Positions 15,068 through 23,070 of a stretch of DNA of 49,782 nt are shown here, one piece after another. The notes beneath the pieces are model-generated. The model saw only the letters and a program-made list of their open reading frames with translations. It made no database searches and was not told the DNA's origin. Numbering within the stretch: position 1 is the stretch's first letter; the number at the start of each line of letters is the position of its first letter. The position numbers and the translations under genes were made by a program. Origin of the DNA: an uncultured Clostridia bacterium (GTDB taxonomy: Bacteria; Bacillota; Clostridia; TANB77; CAG-508); assembly GCA_934130975.1 (NCBI GenBank), contig CAKOYU010000012.1, forward strand, positions 1 through 49,782, read 5' to 3'.

Positions 15068-16243
15068 ATGATAGATGTAACAGGTAGCTTACAAATTAAA
15101 AATAAAATATATCAAGCAGTTTTAAGTTATAAACAAGATAACAAATGGAAAACAAAATGGTTTTCAACTAAAGTTCCTGCAGTAAAAGGAAATAAAAAAC
15201 AAGCACAAGCAAAACTTGAAGAAATAAAAGCACGATTTCAAGAAGAAATAAATAGTGATCATATTGATAATGATGAAATATTATTTATAGATTATATGAA
15301 AAAATGGTTAAAAATGATAAAAGCAAGTGTTGAAGAAACAACTTATAATGGTTATAGAGGTGTTATAAATGGTAGATTAACAGAGTATTTTAATAATAAG
15401 AGAATAACTTTACAAGACATTAAACCAAAACACATACAAGACTTTTATCAACATTTATTAGATAATGGGCTTTCTGGAAATACTGTTAAGCATTATCACG
15501 CAAATATTAGAAAAGCTTTACAATATGCAATGAAAACAGATATTATTCCATCTAATCCTGCTGACAAAGTTGATTTACCAAAAATTGAAGAATATACACC
15601 CAACTTCTATACAAGTGATGAAGTTAAAGTTTTACTAAATGAAGTTATTGGAACAAAATTAGAAATTCCTGTAATGATAGATTGCTTTTATGGTTTTAGG
15701 CGAAGTGAAGTTGTTGGGTTAAAATGGAGTGCTATTGATTTTGAAAAAGACACTATAACGATAAACCATACAATTACACAATCAAATGGAAAATTAGTCA
15801 TAAGAGATAAAACAAAAACAAAATCTAGTAAAAGAACTTTACCTTTAGAGCCTATTGTAAAATCTTTCTTACTTGAATTAAAGGAAAAACAAGAACACAA
15901 TAAAGAACTATGTGGAGATAGTTACAACAAAGAATATTTAGAATATATATGTGTTGATAATTGTGGTAATCTTATAAGACCAGACTATGTAACAGAAACA
16001 TTTTTGAAATTATTAAAGAAAAAGAATTTAAAGCAAATTCGTTTTCACGATTTAAGACATACTTGTGCAAGTATTCTTTTGAAGAATGGTGCAAATATGA
16101 AAGAAATACAAGCATGGCTTGGACATTCAAATTATAATACTACTGCAAATTTATATGCACATTTAGATTCAAGTAGTGTATGTAACACTGGAAAGGTAAT
16201 AACAAATGTATTTAGTACAAAAAAAGAAGTAGCCACTGCTTAA
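15068..16243 (+). CDS. int: tyrosine recombinase / integrase
   Basis: 391 residues, AAAGGAG before the ATG. An N-terminal arm-binding type region (residues 1-65) is followed by a SAM-like core-binding domain (about 75-165; FIDYMKKWLKMIKASVEETT) and the catalytic domain (about 180-380). Catalytic residues are visible: Arg in YGFRRSEVVGL, HDLRHT, GHSN and Tyr in ANLYAHLD. It is the integrase of the element, 165 bp from attR, and probably recombines the 7-bp anticodon-loop core. Candidate arm sites TTTTTTAGAT lie near both element ends. Confidence 0.96.
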   Translation: MIDVTGSLQIKNKIYQAVLSYKQDNKWKTKWFSTKVPAVKGNKKQAQAKLEEIKARFQEEINSDHIDNDEILFIDYMKKWLKMIKASVEETTYNGYRGVINGRLTEYFNNKRITLQDIKPKHIQDFYQHLLDNGLSGNTVKHYHANIRKALQYAMKTDIIPSNPADKVDLPKIEEYTPNFYTSDEVKVLLNEVIGTKLEIPVMIDCFYGFRRSEVVGLKWSAIDFEKDTITINHTITQSNGKLVIRDKTKTKSSKRTLPLEPIVKSFLLELKEKQEHNKELCGDSYNKEYLEYICVDNCGNLIRPDYVTETFLKLLKKKNLKQIRFHDLRHTCASILLKNGANMKEIQAWLGHSNYNTTANLYAHLDSSSVCNTGKVITNVFSTKKEVATA

Positions 16244-16253
16244 CTACTTCAAA

Positions 16254-16275
16254 TTTTTTAGATATTTTTTTAGAT
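16254..16275 (+). repeat. paired direct repeats TTTTTTAGAT, right end (candidate integrase arm sites)
   Basis: TTTTTTAGAT at 16254-16263 and 16266-16275 (12-bp period), matching the pair at 6646-6666 in sequence and orientation. Confidence 0.5.
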
Positions 16276-16315
16276 ACTACTAAAAATTTGATATATTTTG
16301 GTACAAATTAGTGTT

Positions 16316-16391
16316 TGGTGGTCTGAAGTGGAATCGAACCACTGACACGGAGATTTTCAGTCTCCTGCTCTACCAACTGAGCTATCAGACC
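16316..16391 (-). tRNA. tRNA-Phe (GAA), intact, inside the element's right end
   Basis: 76 nt with encoded CCA: acceptor GGTCTGA/TCAGACC, D-arm GCTC...GAGC, anticodon stem GGAGA/TCTCC with loop CTGAAAA (anticodon GAA), T-arm AGTGG/CCACT. All stems pair perfectly. It lies 16 bp beyond the broken host tRNA-Phe 5' half and in the same direction as tRNA-Val and tRNA-Asp, so transcripts from the promoter at 16646-16674 would run into it. By the att cores it belongs to the element. Confidence 0.95.
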
Positions 16392-16407
16392 ATTAAGTTG
16401 CACCAAA

Positions 16408-16447
16408 GATTTTCAGTCCCTTGCTCTACCAACTGAGCTATCGAGGC
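16408..16447 (-). pseudogene. 5' half of host tRNA-Phe, split by the mobile element (attR)
   Basis: Minus strand: acceptor GCCTCGA, TA, D-arm GCTCAGTTGGTAGAGC, AAGGGA and loop CTGAAAATC; after that the sequence is unrelated to a tRNA. It is the partner of the 3' half at 6459-6504. Confidence 0.85.
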
Positions 16448-16465
16448 ATCTTATATATAAAAAAA

Positions 16466-16542
16466 TGGCGACCTGGAACGGGCTCGAACCGTCGACCTCT
16501 AGCGTGACAGGCTAGCGTTCTAACCAACTGAACTACCAGGCC
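16466..16542 (-). tRNA. tRNA-Asp (GTC)
   Basis: 77 nt including CCA. Acceptor GGCCTGG pairs with CCAGGTC (one G-T), anticodon stem CTAGC/GCTAG, loop CTGTCAC (GTC), T-arm GACGG TTCGAGC CCGTT. Second gene of the minus-strand cluster. Confidence 0.96.
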
Positions 16543-16550
16543 GTAAAACA

Positions 16551-16626
16551 TGGTGGTCGCTATAGGGCTCGAACCTATGACCCTCTGCTTGTAAGGCAGA
16601 TGCTCTCCCAGCTGAGCTAAGCGACC
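16551..16626 (-). tRNA. tRNA-Val (TAC)
   Basis: 76 nt including CCA. Acceptor GGTCGCT/AGCGACC, anticodon stem TCTGC/GCAGA with loop CTTACAA (TAC). First gene of the cluster after the promoter at 16646-16674. Confidence 0.96.
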
Positions 16627-16645
16627 ATGTCTTCCGACAAGACTT

Positions 16646-16674
16646 AGTATACTATGTTTTTATTATATTGTCAA
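16646..16674 (-). promoter_or_regulatory. promoter of the tRNA-Val-Asp-Phe cluster
   Basis: Minus strand TTGACA (16674-16669), 17 bp, TATACT (16651-16646), 20 bp before tRNA-Val. Confidence 0.8.
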
Positions 16675-16730
16675 TACTTTTTTTAATTTTTTTTTATTTT
16701 TTTGAAATTTTATTAAAATTCCCCATTTTT

Positions 16731-17411
16731 TCAATTAATTGTTGTACTAGTTTTTCCTGTTCCTACAACATTTTCTTGTAAAGATCTCCATGTATTGCAT
16801 CCAATAATTCCATCACTCGCCAATCCTCTTGATGTTTGATATCTTTTTACAGCATTTGTTGTTTGTGTTCCAAATACACCATCAAGACCTCCTGTTTTAT
16901 ATCCTAACGTATTTAAGTCATCTTGTGCTATACATACATAATTCCCCCTACTTCCTTGTCTAATAAGAGGATATCCACCAGAACTACAAGCAGGCATTCC
17001 AAATCTTTTATCAAAATGTACCCATGTTGGTGACAATGATGCCGGCTCTACATATGACCAAATTTTAGAATTTATTGCACTATTTCTTAATGCATTTCTT
17101 TGTGCATTAGTCCACCCTTGCCCAACATCAAATGCAGTTCCTGCATAATGTTGACTTTGATTTCCATGTCCACCTTCCCATGGTCTTTTAAATGCAAAAC
17201 CTACAGGAATTGGACTTCCATATATATATCTTTGACTATTCCATGCTTGCATTGTTCTTTTATCTGTCCATAATATATTGCTTTTACTGGATCCTCTAAA
17301 TTCTTTTACTTTTAATGTTCTGTTGGCATTATACGGCATTGCCTCATTTTCTCCTCTATAAAATGTTTCCATTCTATTTGTATCTTGATTATATATTAAA
17401 ATTTTTGCCAT
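16731..17411 (-). CDS. M15-like peptidoglycan peptidase with C-terminal peptidoglycan-binding domain
   Basis: 226 residues, AAAGGAG before the ATG. The N-terminal 140 residues resemble D-Ala-D-Ala carboxypeptidase/VanY-like M15 folds: GGHGNQSQHYAGTAFDVGQG and SPTWVHFDKRFG contain the usual zinc ligands His, Asp and His. Residues 145-215 are a PG_binding_1 domain (LIRQGSRGNYVCIAQDDLNT and FGTQTTNAVKRYQTSRGL, SDGIIG). No signal peptide is visible, as in phage or spore-type lysins of this architecture. It probably cleaves peptide cross-bridges. It follows the sortase gene by 56 bp, with a long hairpin overlapping its ribosome site. Confidence 0.8.
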   Translation of the reverse strand: MAKILIYNQDTNRMETFYRGENEAMPYNANRTLKVKEFRGSSKSNILWTDKRTMQAWNSQRYIYGSPIPVGFAFKRPWEGGHGNQSQHYAGTAFDVGQGWTNAQRNALRNSAINSKIWSYVEPASLSPTWVHFDKRFGMPACSSGGYPLIRQGSRGNYVCIAQDDLNTLGYKTGGLDGVFGTQTTNAVKRYQTSRGLASDGIIGCNTWRSLQENVVGTGKTSTTIN

Positions 17412-17421
17412 AAAAAAACTC

Positions 17422-17453
17422 CTTTCATAATATATTTCTATATATTATGAAAG
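17422..17453 (-). promoter_or_regulatory. hairpin overlapping the ribosome binding site of the M15 gene
   Basis: On the minus strand CTTTCATAATATA pairs with TATATTATGAAAG over a 6-base loop. The 3' arm ends inside AAAGGAG, the ribosome site of the downstream gene, so folding could hide it. Confidence 0.5.
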
Positions 17454-17467
17454 AAGAATATTTTTTG

Positions 17468-18208
17468 TTATTTTTTCTCTGTGCACTTTACAATTACTCT
17501 TTGCTTAGCATCATCAGTACATGTAATTATCGTAACTTCTCTTTTTCCATTTGTATATTGAGTTGTGTCTGATCTATCATTAGGATCTACTGTATGTAAA
17601 TCATATACCTCATATTGAACTGTTCTTTGGCTTAAGTCTTGCACCTCAACTATATCTCCTACTGTTAATGAAGGGACATCACTAAAAAATACTCCTTTTC
17701 TTCTATAGTTATGTCCTATTATGCAAAGATTTCCAACTTCATTTGGATTAGCTCCCCAAAATTTATATGGAGCCACTTTCATCAACTCAACATTAGTAGT
17801 TTGTGCCAATATAGGATAACTTATATTTATTTTTGGAATCTTCACTACTCCTATTGTTTCATACTCTTTACCGTTTGCAGCAACATACTTAGAACTTGCA
17901 GTTGCCATATTGGTAACTTGTGAACTCGCTCCTTCGTCCATTTGTTCTGCAACTTCTTGTGTAATTTTTACGACCAATGCATTTGAATCTGCATCAATAG
18001 TTGTTGTATCTTCTTTGTCTGCTAAAAAAGATAAAATATCCCCAGAAATTTCTTCTTGTTTATTTCTATCATATTCAGCATATACATATATCGAAAATAA
18101 TAACAAAATCAAAAAAATTGATAATATAAATAAAATTTTATATATTTTCTTTTTTCTTTTCAATTCTGGTGTTACATATATCTTTTCCGTAACCAATATC
18201 TGATTCAT
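17468..18208 (-). CDS. sortase (class D/E-like)
   Basis: 246 residues. A basic start, one membrane helix (about 24-46), a linker to about 110, then the sortase barrel: IGVVKIPKINISYPILAQTT, catalytic His in LCIIGHNYRRKGVFF, catalytic Cys in VTIITCTDDAKQRVIVKC and a following Arg. Type II anchor topology, acting outside the membrane to join LPxTG-like substrates to the wall. No LPxTG protein is encoded in this window. GAAAGGAG precedes the start and the gene follows the DUF6583-like gene by 20 bp. Confidence 0.9.
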   Translation of the reverse strand: MNQILVTEKIYVTPELKRKKKIYKILFILSIFLILLLFSIYVYAEYDRNKQEEISGDILSFLADKEDTTTIDADSNALVVKITQEVAEQMDEGASSQVTNMATASSKYVAANGKEYETIGVVKIPKINISYPILAQTTNVELMKVAPYKFWGANPNEVGNLCIIGHNYRRKGVFFSDVPSLTVGDIVEVQDLSQRTVQYEVYDLHTVDPNDRSDTTQYTNGKREVTIITCTDDAKQRVIVKCTEKK

Positions 18209-18228
18209 TAATTTCTCCTTTCTGCAGA

Positions 18229-20007
18229 CTATTTAGAAACATCTTCTATTGTAATATAATCAATTAATTTATTTTGTTCTTTATAAAAAATTGATACTTT
18301 GTATTTATTTTTTTCTTTGATTTTTTCTAATACTTGATTAGCTCCTGTTTCATCAATTTTATTTCTTTCAATTTTTAATTTAAAATTATATTTTATTTTA
18401 TCTGGATTTGTTTCTTCTGGTTTTTCTGGATCTTGTATAGGTGTAATTTCATAGCTTCCTAAACTATTTTTAGCTATATTTAACAATGTTTTTACATTTT
18501 CTGCTGATACTTCATCACCAGTGTAAAATTCAAATTTAGCATTAAATTTGTTTATATCTACTTGTGTCATTTCTGCTTCTGGCACTTCTGTTTCAGGTGT
18601 TTTTGTTTCTCCAATCCCTAAAGCTTCTTTTAATAAATTTATACGTGTTTCCCATCTTTCAGGCACTTTTTGTTTTAATTGTTCAATTACATTTTTTCTT
18701 GTATTTTCTTCAGCATCATTTAATACAAAATTATTATTGTCTGCAAGTTCTTGTTTTTTATCAAAATCTTTACCTATTACAACTTCATTTTGTAAAACTA
18801 TAGCAGTTGTTAAAATATCTTTTTTATAATTTAATGTAGAATTAAATTGAATATTAGACTCTGTTGAACTCATGCTATTTGTCCAACTTATTGTATATTG
18901 TTCGTCTCCTTTTGCTACATTTGTTACTAAATTAATATTTTCTTCATTTTCTGATGAATTTTTAGTTATTTGTGTCTTGTATTCATCTGTTTGATCTGAA
19001 TTAATAATAGAAACTTGTATATTACTTTTTACTTCTCCATTTGTTTCTGTATTTTCAACTATTACTTTGTTAGTTCCTATTTCGACAATTGTTCTTATTG
19101 TGTTTCCATTTTGTTCATATACCGTTATTCTTACTGTTGGAACTTCTTTTTCTGAAGTTAAACTGTTAATTTCCTTATCTATGTCTTCTTGATACTTTTC
19201 TTTTGAGGTTTGAAGATTACTTATTATTGCATCTTCAGTTTTTAAATTTTTTAATATTTGTATTAACAAATTTTCTACTTGTTCACTAGTTAATGAAACA
19301 CTATAAGCTTTTGTATTTACTGTGTTATTATTATATGTAATTACAGCTTTTTTATTGCTAGCAAACTTTCCTTGTTTAAGTGTATCGATAACTAATTGCA
19401 TATATTTATTTTTTAATGTTTCTGTTTCACTATCTGTTGCAATTGCGTCTGTAACTTTTCCTGTTCCATCAATTCCATTCATTATTTTTTCTAGTTTAGT
19501 ACTATCTATTCCAATATCATTTGCAACATCATTAAATTTGTCATCATCTCTAACTGTTATAAATTGTTTAACAACATCTGTAAATCTTATACCATATACA
19601 TCTTTGTCTTTTATTATTTCTGATTCTAAATATTTTTGTTCATCTAATATAACTTGTCCATCTGCATAAAAATAATTATCTGTTGCATCTTTTTGCACAA
19701 CTATTGTTCCATATAAATTATTTATTGCATTTGATACTTCTCCACCTTCAGAATATGTAGTTTTTATTTTTGTATTTGACTCAAATTTTTCTACATTTTT
19801 TAGATTCTCATATTGTTTTATTGTTTGTGAATCACTAAATTTTTGTAATGTTTCTGCATTTTGTGATATATATTTAGCAAATAATTCTTGATCTGTTCTA
19901 AATGTATCTGTTTTTATATATAAATATGCAAAACCTGCACCAGCTATAGCTAATACTAATATCAAAATTATAATTATTGCAATTATTAATCTTTTTTTAC
20001 TTTTCAT
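18229..20007 (-). CDS. membrane-anchored extracytoplasmic protein (DUF6583-like)
   Basis: 592 residues. A basic N-terminus and one strong helix (residues 6-30, IIIILILVLAIAGAGFAYLY) with no lipobox give an N-terminal anchor. The rest is a long beta-rich, Thr/Asn/Glu-rich extracytoplasmic region with repeated strands (ITYNNNTVNTKAYSVSLTSE) and coiled segments. I associate this layout with DUF6583 proteins of Clostridia, from memory. It lies directly upstream of the sortase but has no sorting signal at its end (YITIEDVSK), so it is more likely a companion than a substrate. Function unknown. Confidence 0.6.
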   Translation of the reverse strand: MKSKKRLIIAIIIILILVLAIAGAGFAYLYIKTDTFRTDQELFAKYISQNAETLQKFSDSQTIKQYENLKNVEKFESNTKIKTTYSEGGEVSNAINNLYGTIVVQKDATDNYFYADGQVILDEQKYLESEIIKDKDVYGIRFTDVVKQFITVRDDDKFNDVANDIGIDSTKLEKIMNGIDGTGKVTDAIATDSETETLKNKYMQLVIDTLKQGKFASNKKAVITYNNNTVNTKAYSVSLTSEQVENLLIQILKNLKTEDAIISNLQTSKEKYQEDIDKEINSLTSEKEVPTVRITVYEQNGNTIRTIVEIGTNKVIVENTETNGEVKSNIQVSIINSDQTDEYKTQITKNSSENEENINLVTNVAKGDEQYTISWTNSMSSTESNIQFNSTLNYKKDILTTAIVLQNEVVIGKDFDKKQELADNNNFVLNDAEENTRKNVIEQLKQKVPERWETRINLLKEALGIGETKTPETEVPEAEMTQVDINKFNAKFEFYTGDEVSAENVKTLLNIAKNSLGSYEITPIQDPEKPEETNPDKIKYNFKLKIERNKIDETGANQVLEKIKEKNKYKVSIFYKEQNKLIDYITIEDVSK

Positions 20008-20034
20008 TACTTTCTCCTTTTATATCTAATATTT

Positions 20035-20904
20035 TTACTTTTTGGCAATTCTTTGTTTTACTGATTCATATACTATTATTCCTGTTGATACTGATGCATT
20101 TAATGATGTTACTTTTCCTTTCATTGGAATTTTTACATTAAAGTCACAGTTCTTTTTAACTTTTGCACTTATTCCTTTTCCTTCATTTCCTATTACTATT
20201 CCAAGTGGTCCTGTTAAATCTTGATTATAATAATATTTTTCTGAATTTATGTCTGTTCCGCATATCCATAATCCTGCTTGTTTTAATTCTTCTATTGCAT
20301 CTGATATGTTTGTTACTCTTGCTATTTTCATATGTTCTACTGCTCCTGCTGATGCTTTATTAACAGTGCTATTTACTGATACAGCTCTTCTTTTAGGAAT
20401 TATTATTCCATGTACTCCTGCTGTTTCCGCAGTTCTTATTATAGAACCTAAGTTATGCGGATCTTCTATTCCATCTAGTATTAATATAAATGGATCTTCT
20501 TTTCTTTCTATAGCCTCTTGTAAGATATCTTGAATTTCAACATATTCAAATGGTGGTACTATTGCAATTACTCCTTGATAATTTTCTTCTTGTGCCATTT
20601 CATCCATTTGTCTTTTATCTTTTTCTACTACTATTATCTTTCTTTCTTTTGCTATTCCTAAAATTTTGTTTATAGATCCATGTCTTTCTCCTCTTGTTAC
20701 ATATATCTTATTTATGTCTTTTCCACTTTCTAATAATTCTAGTACTGAATTTCTTCCTTCTATTTGGTCATCAAATCTTTTTTCTTCTTTGTTTTCTTGT
20801 TTTGCAATTATTTCTTTATCATTTTTTCTTCTATCTGGTTGTTGCCTTCTATCTTGTCCACTTCTTCTTTGATGTTCTCTTCTATTAACTCTATTAGCTC
20901 TCAT
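20035..20904 (-). CDS. rlmB: 23S rRNA 2'-O-ribose methyltransferase RlmB-like (SpoU/TrmH)
   Basis: 289 residues. A basic N-terminal extension (about 50 residues, RRSGQDRRQQPDRRKN) precedes the substrate-binding domain (DQIEGRNSVLELLESG) and the SPOUT knot: LDGIEDPHNLGSIIRTAETA, GIVIGNEGKGIS and IPMKGKVTSLNASVSTGII, the three SpoU motifs. It methylates the 2'-OH of a G in 23S rRNA (G2251 in E. coli) or a related site. It follows lepA by 15 bp. Confidence 0.9.
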   Translation of the reverse strand: MRANRVNRREHQRRSGQDRRQQPDRRKNDKEIIAKQENKEEKRFDDQIEGRNSVLELLESGKDINKIYVTRGERHGSINKILGIAKERKIIVVEKDKRQMDEMAQEENYQGVIAIVPPFEYVEIQDILQEAIERKEDPFILILDGIEDPHNLGSIIRTAETAGVHGIIIPKRRAVSVNSTVNKASAGAVEHMKIARVTNISDAIEELKQAGLWICGTDINSEKYYYNQDLTGPLGIVIGNEGKGISAKVKKNCDFNVKIPMKGKVTSLNASVSTGIIVYESVKQRIAKK

Positions 20905-20919
20905 TTTAAATCTCCTTTT

Positions 20920-22725
20920 TTATTCATCATCTAATTTTAATACTGATAAGAATGCTTCTTGTGGCATTTCTACATTTCCTATTTGCCTCATTCTTTTCTT
21001 TCCTCTTTTTTGTTTTTCAAGTAATTTTTTCTTTCTTGTAATATCTCCACCATAGCATTTTGCTAATACGTCTTTTCTCATTGCTGATATTGTTTCTCTT
21101 GCAATTATTGTTCCTCCAACAACTGCTTGTAGTGGTATTGCAAATAATTGTCTTGGTATTACTTCTTTTAGTTTTTCTACCATTTTTTTACCTCTTGCAT
21201 ATGCATTATCTTTAAACACTATAAATGATAATGCGTCTACAGGTTCTCCATTGACATGTATGTCCAATTTCACTAATTTTGATTCTCTATATTCTTTAAA
21301 TTCGTAATCAAATGATGCATATCCTTTTGTTCTTGATTTCAAGGCATCAAAAAAGTCATATATTATTTCATTTAGTGGTATATCATATATTAATGTAACT
21401 CTGTTTTCATCCAGATATTTCATATCTATAAATATTCCTCTACGATTTTGACATATGTCCATTATGTTTCCAACATATTCTTTTGGTGTCATTATATTTG
21501 CTGTAACTATTGGTTCTTCCATATACGCAATTTCTACTTGTGGTGGTAAATCTGTCGGATTGTATATTTCTAATACTTCTCCTGATGTTTTATGAATCTT
21601 ATATATTACTGATGGTGCTGTTGTTATTAGTCCTAAGTCAAATTCTCTGTCTAGTCTTTCTTCAATTATTTCTAGATGTAATAACCCTAAAAATCCACAT
21701 CTAAATCCAAACCCTAGTGCTGCTGATGTTTCTGGTTCATATTCTAATGCTGCATCATTTAATTTTAGTTTTTCTAATGCTACTTTTAAGTTTTCATATT
21801 CACTTCCGTCTATTGGGTATAGTCCACAATATACCATTGGTGTTACTTTTTTATATCCTGGTAATGGTTTTTGTGCTGGATTATTTTTTATTGTTATTGT
21901 GTCTCCTACATGTATATCTGTTAAACTTTTTATGCTTGCTGCAATATATCCTACTTCTCCTGCTTTTATTTCTTTTACTGGCATATATTGCCCTGGCGCA
22001 AAATATCCTACTTCTACTACTGTAAATGTTTTTCCTGTTGCCATTAATTTTATTTCGTCTCCGACTTTTACTGTTCCGTCTACGACTCTTACATATGCTA
22101 CTGCACCTTTATAATTATCATAATATGAATCAAATATTAGACATTTTGTTTTAGCATTTTCGTCTCCTTTGGGTGCTGGTAAGTCTGTCACTATTCTTTC
22201 TAATACTTCTTCTACATTTAATCCTGATTTTGCTGATATGCATGGTGCATCCATTGCTGGTATTCCGATTATGTCTTCTATTTCTTGTTTTACTTCGTCT
22301 GGTCTTGCATTTGGCAAATCTATTTTATTTATTACTGGCAATATTTCTAGATCATTTTCTATTGCTAAATATACATTTGCTAATGTTTGTGCTTCTACTC
22401 CTTGACTTGCATCTACTACTAAAATTGCTCCATCACATGCTGCAAGACTTCTTGATACTTCGTAATTGAAGTCTACATGTCCTGGTGTGTCTATTAAGTT
22501 AAATGTATATTCTTGTCCGTCTTTTGCTTTGTATTTCATTCGCACAGCTTGAGATTTTATTGTTATTCCTCTTTCACGTTCGATATCCATATTGTCTAAA
22601 ACTTGTTCTTCCATTTCTCTTTGTGATAAGACTCCAGTTTTTTCTATTAACCTGTCTGCTAATGTTGATTTTCCATGGTCTATGTGTGCTATGATACTAA
22701 AATTTCTTATATTTTTTTGATTCAT
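20920..22725 (-). CDS. lepA: elongation factor 4 (LepA) GTPase
   Basis: 601 residues, the usual length. G1 AHIDHGKSTLADRLIE at residue 13, G3 DTPGHVDF, G4 NKIDLP and G5 SAKSG; the EF-G-like domains follow, with the LepA-specific C-terminal domain (KMVEKLKEVIPRQLFAIPLQ; GKKRMRQIGNVEMPQEAFLS). It acts on ribosomes as a translation/biogenesis GTPase. AGGAGG precedes the ATG. The 345-bp gap upstream holds repeat copy A. Confidence 0.98.
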   Translation of the reverse strand: MNQKNIRNFSIIAHIDHGKSTLADRLIEKTGVLSQREMEEQVLDNMDIERERGITIKSQAVRMKYKAKDGQEYTFNLIDTPGHVDFNYEVSRSLAACDGAILVVDASQGVEAQTLANVYLAIENDLEILPVINKIDLPNARPDEVKQEIEDIIGIPAMDAPCISAKSGLNVEEVLERIVTDLPAPKGDENAKTKCLIFDSYYDNYKGAVAYVRVVDGTVKVGDEIKLMATGKTFTVVEVGYFAPGQYMPVKEIKAGEVGYIAASIKSLTDIHVGDTITIKNNPAQKPLPGYKKVTPMVYCGLYPIDGSEYENLKVALEKLKLNDAALEYEPETSAALGFGFRCGFLGLLHLEIIEERLDREFDLGLITTAPSVIYKIHKTSGEVLEIYNPTDLPPQVEIAYMEEPIVTANIMTPKEYVGNIMDICQNRRGIFIDMKYLDENRVTLIYDIPLNEIIYDFFDALKSRTKGYASFDYEFKEYRESKLVKLDIHVNGEPVDALSFIVFKDNAYARGKKMVEKLKEVIPRQLFAIPLQAVVGGTIIARETISAMRKDVLAKCYGGDITRKKKLLEKQKRGKKRMRQIGNVEMPQEAFLSVLKLDDE

Positions 22726-22847
22726 GTTTCCTCCTGATTATCTCATATTTCTTGGCTATTATATTATACCATGTTTCTTATTTTTTTTCATTATTTTTTA
22801 TAAAATTTTACATTTTTTTTGCATTTTATATTTACTACTAATTTTTT

Positions 22848-23006
22848 TATTATATACGAATTAATAATATATTGTTTTGCAATACCGCGTAAGCGACTAA
22901 ATGAGTGAAGCGAATGCGATATGGAGCAATCGACATACTAGCTTTTAATATGTAGATTGCGACACCAAGGTATAAAAAACAATATATTATTAATTCGTAT
23001 ATAATA
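22848..23006 (+). repeat. dispersed palindromic repeat, copy A
   Basis: Long perfect terminal arms (22848-22878 against the run ending at 23006; TTAATAATATATTGTTTT) enclose a conserved core: ATACCGCGTAAGCGA, AATGAG, GCGAATGCGATATGGAGC, a hairpin GCAATC...GATTGC with inner ACATA/TATGT, then GACACCAAGGTAT. The inner ends ATACC/GGTAT continue the outer stem. It lies between the yabE-like stop and lepA. The rest of this 345-bp gene-free stretch is AT-rich with the yabE-like terminator at 23034-23068. Confidence 0.85.
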
Positions 23007-23033
23007 TAAGTAGACATTGTAATTAAAAAAGAA

Positions 23034-23068
23034 AAAACTGAGGAAAAATTTTGCTTTTCCCCAGTTTT
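23034..23068 (-). terminator. terminator of the YabE-like gene
   Basis: AAAACTGGGGAAAA pairs with TTTTCCTCAGTTTT (one mismatch) on the minus strand, with T-run, starting 3 bases after the stop. Confidence 0.8.
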
Positions 23069-23070
23069 AA

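Larger units (their letters stand above)
6495..16417. mobile_element. integrative mobilizable element in the anticodon loop of tRNA-Phe
   Basis: Bounded by the 10-bp core GATTTTCAGT at 6495-6504 and 16408-16417, each attached to one half of the same host tRNA-Phe. It contains oriT plus a MobV relaxase, cargo genes, an excisionase-like protein and a tyrosine integrase next to the right end; no type IV secretion genes are present, so it would need a helper conjugative element. In the uninterrupted tRNA gene the core is flanked by the 5-bp inverted repeat AGGGA/TCCCT, the anticodon stem. A complete tRNA-Phe lies at 16316-16391, inside the right boundary. Confidence 0.88.

Noticed and set aside
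16352..16361. Right boundary of the element inside the intact tRNA-Phe (third copy of the core)
   Set aside because: Joining the left 3' half to this tRNA's 5' half gives a mismatched acceptor stem (GGTCTGA against TCGAGGC), whereas the half at 16408-16447 pairs fully.
18229..20007. Sortase substrate encoded next to the sortase
   Set aside because: The protein has an N-terminal anchor but no LPxTG-like motif, hydrophobic tail or basic end at its C-terminus.
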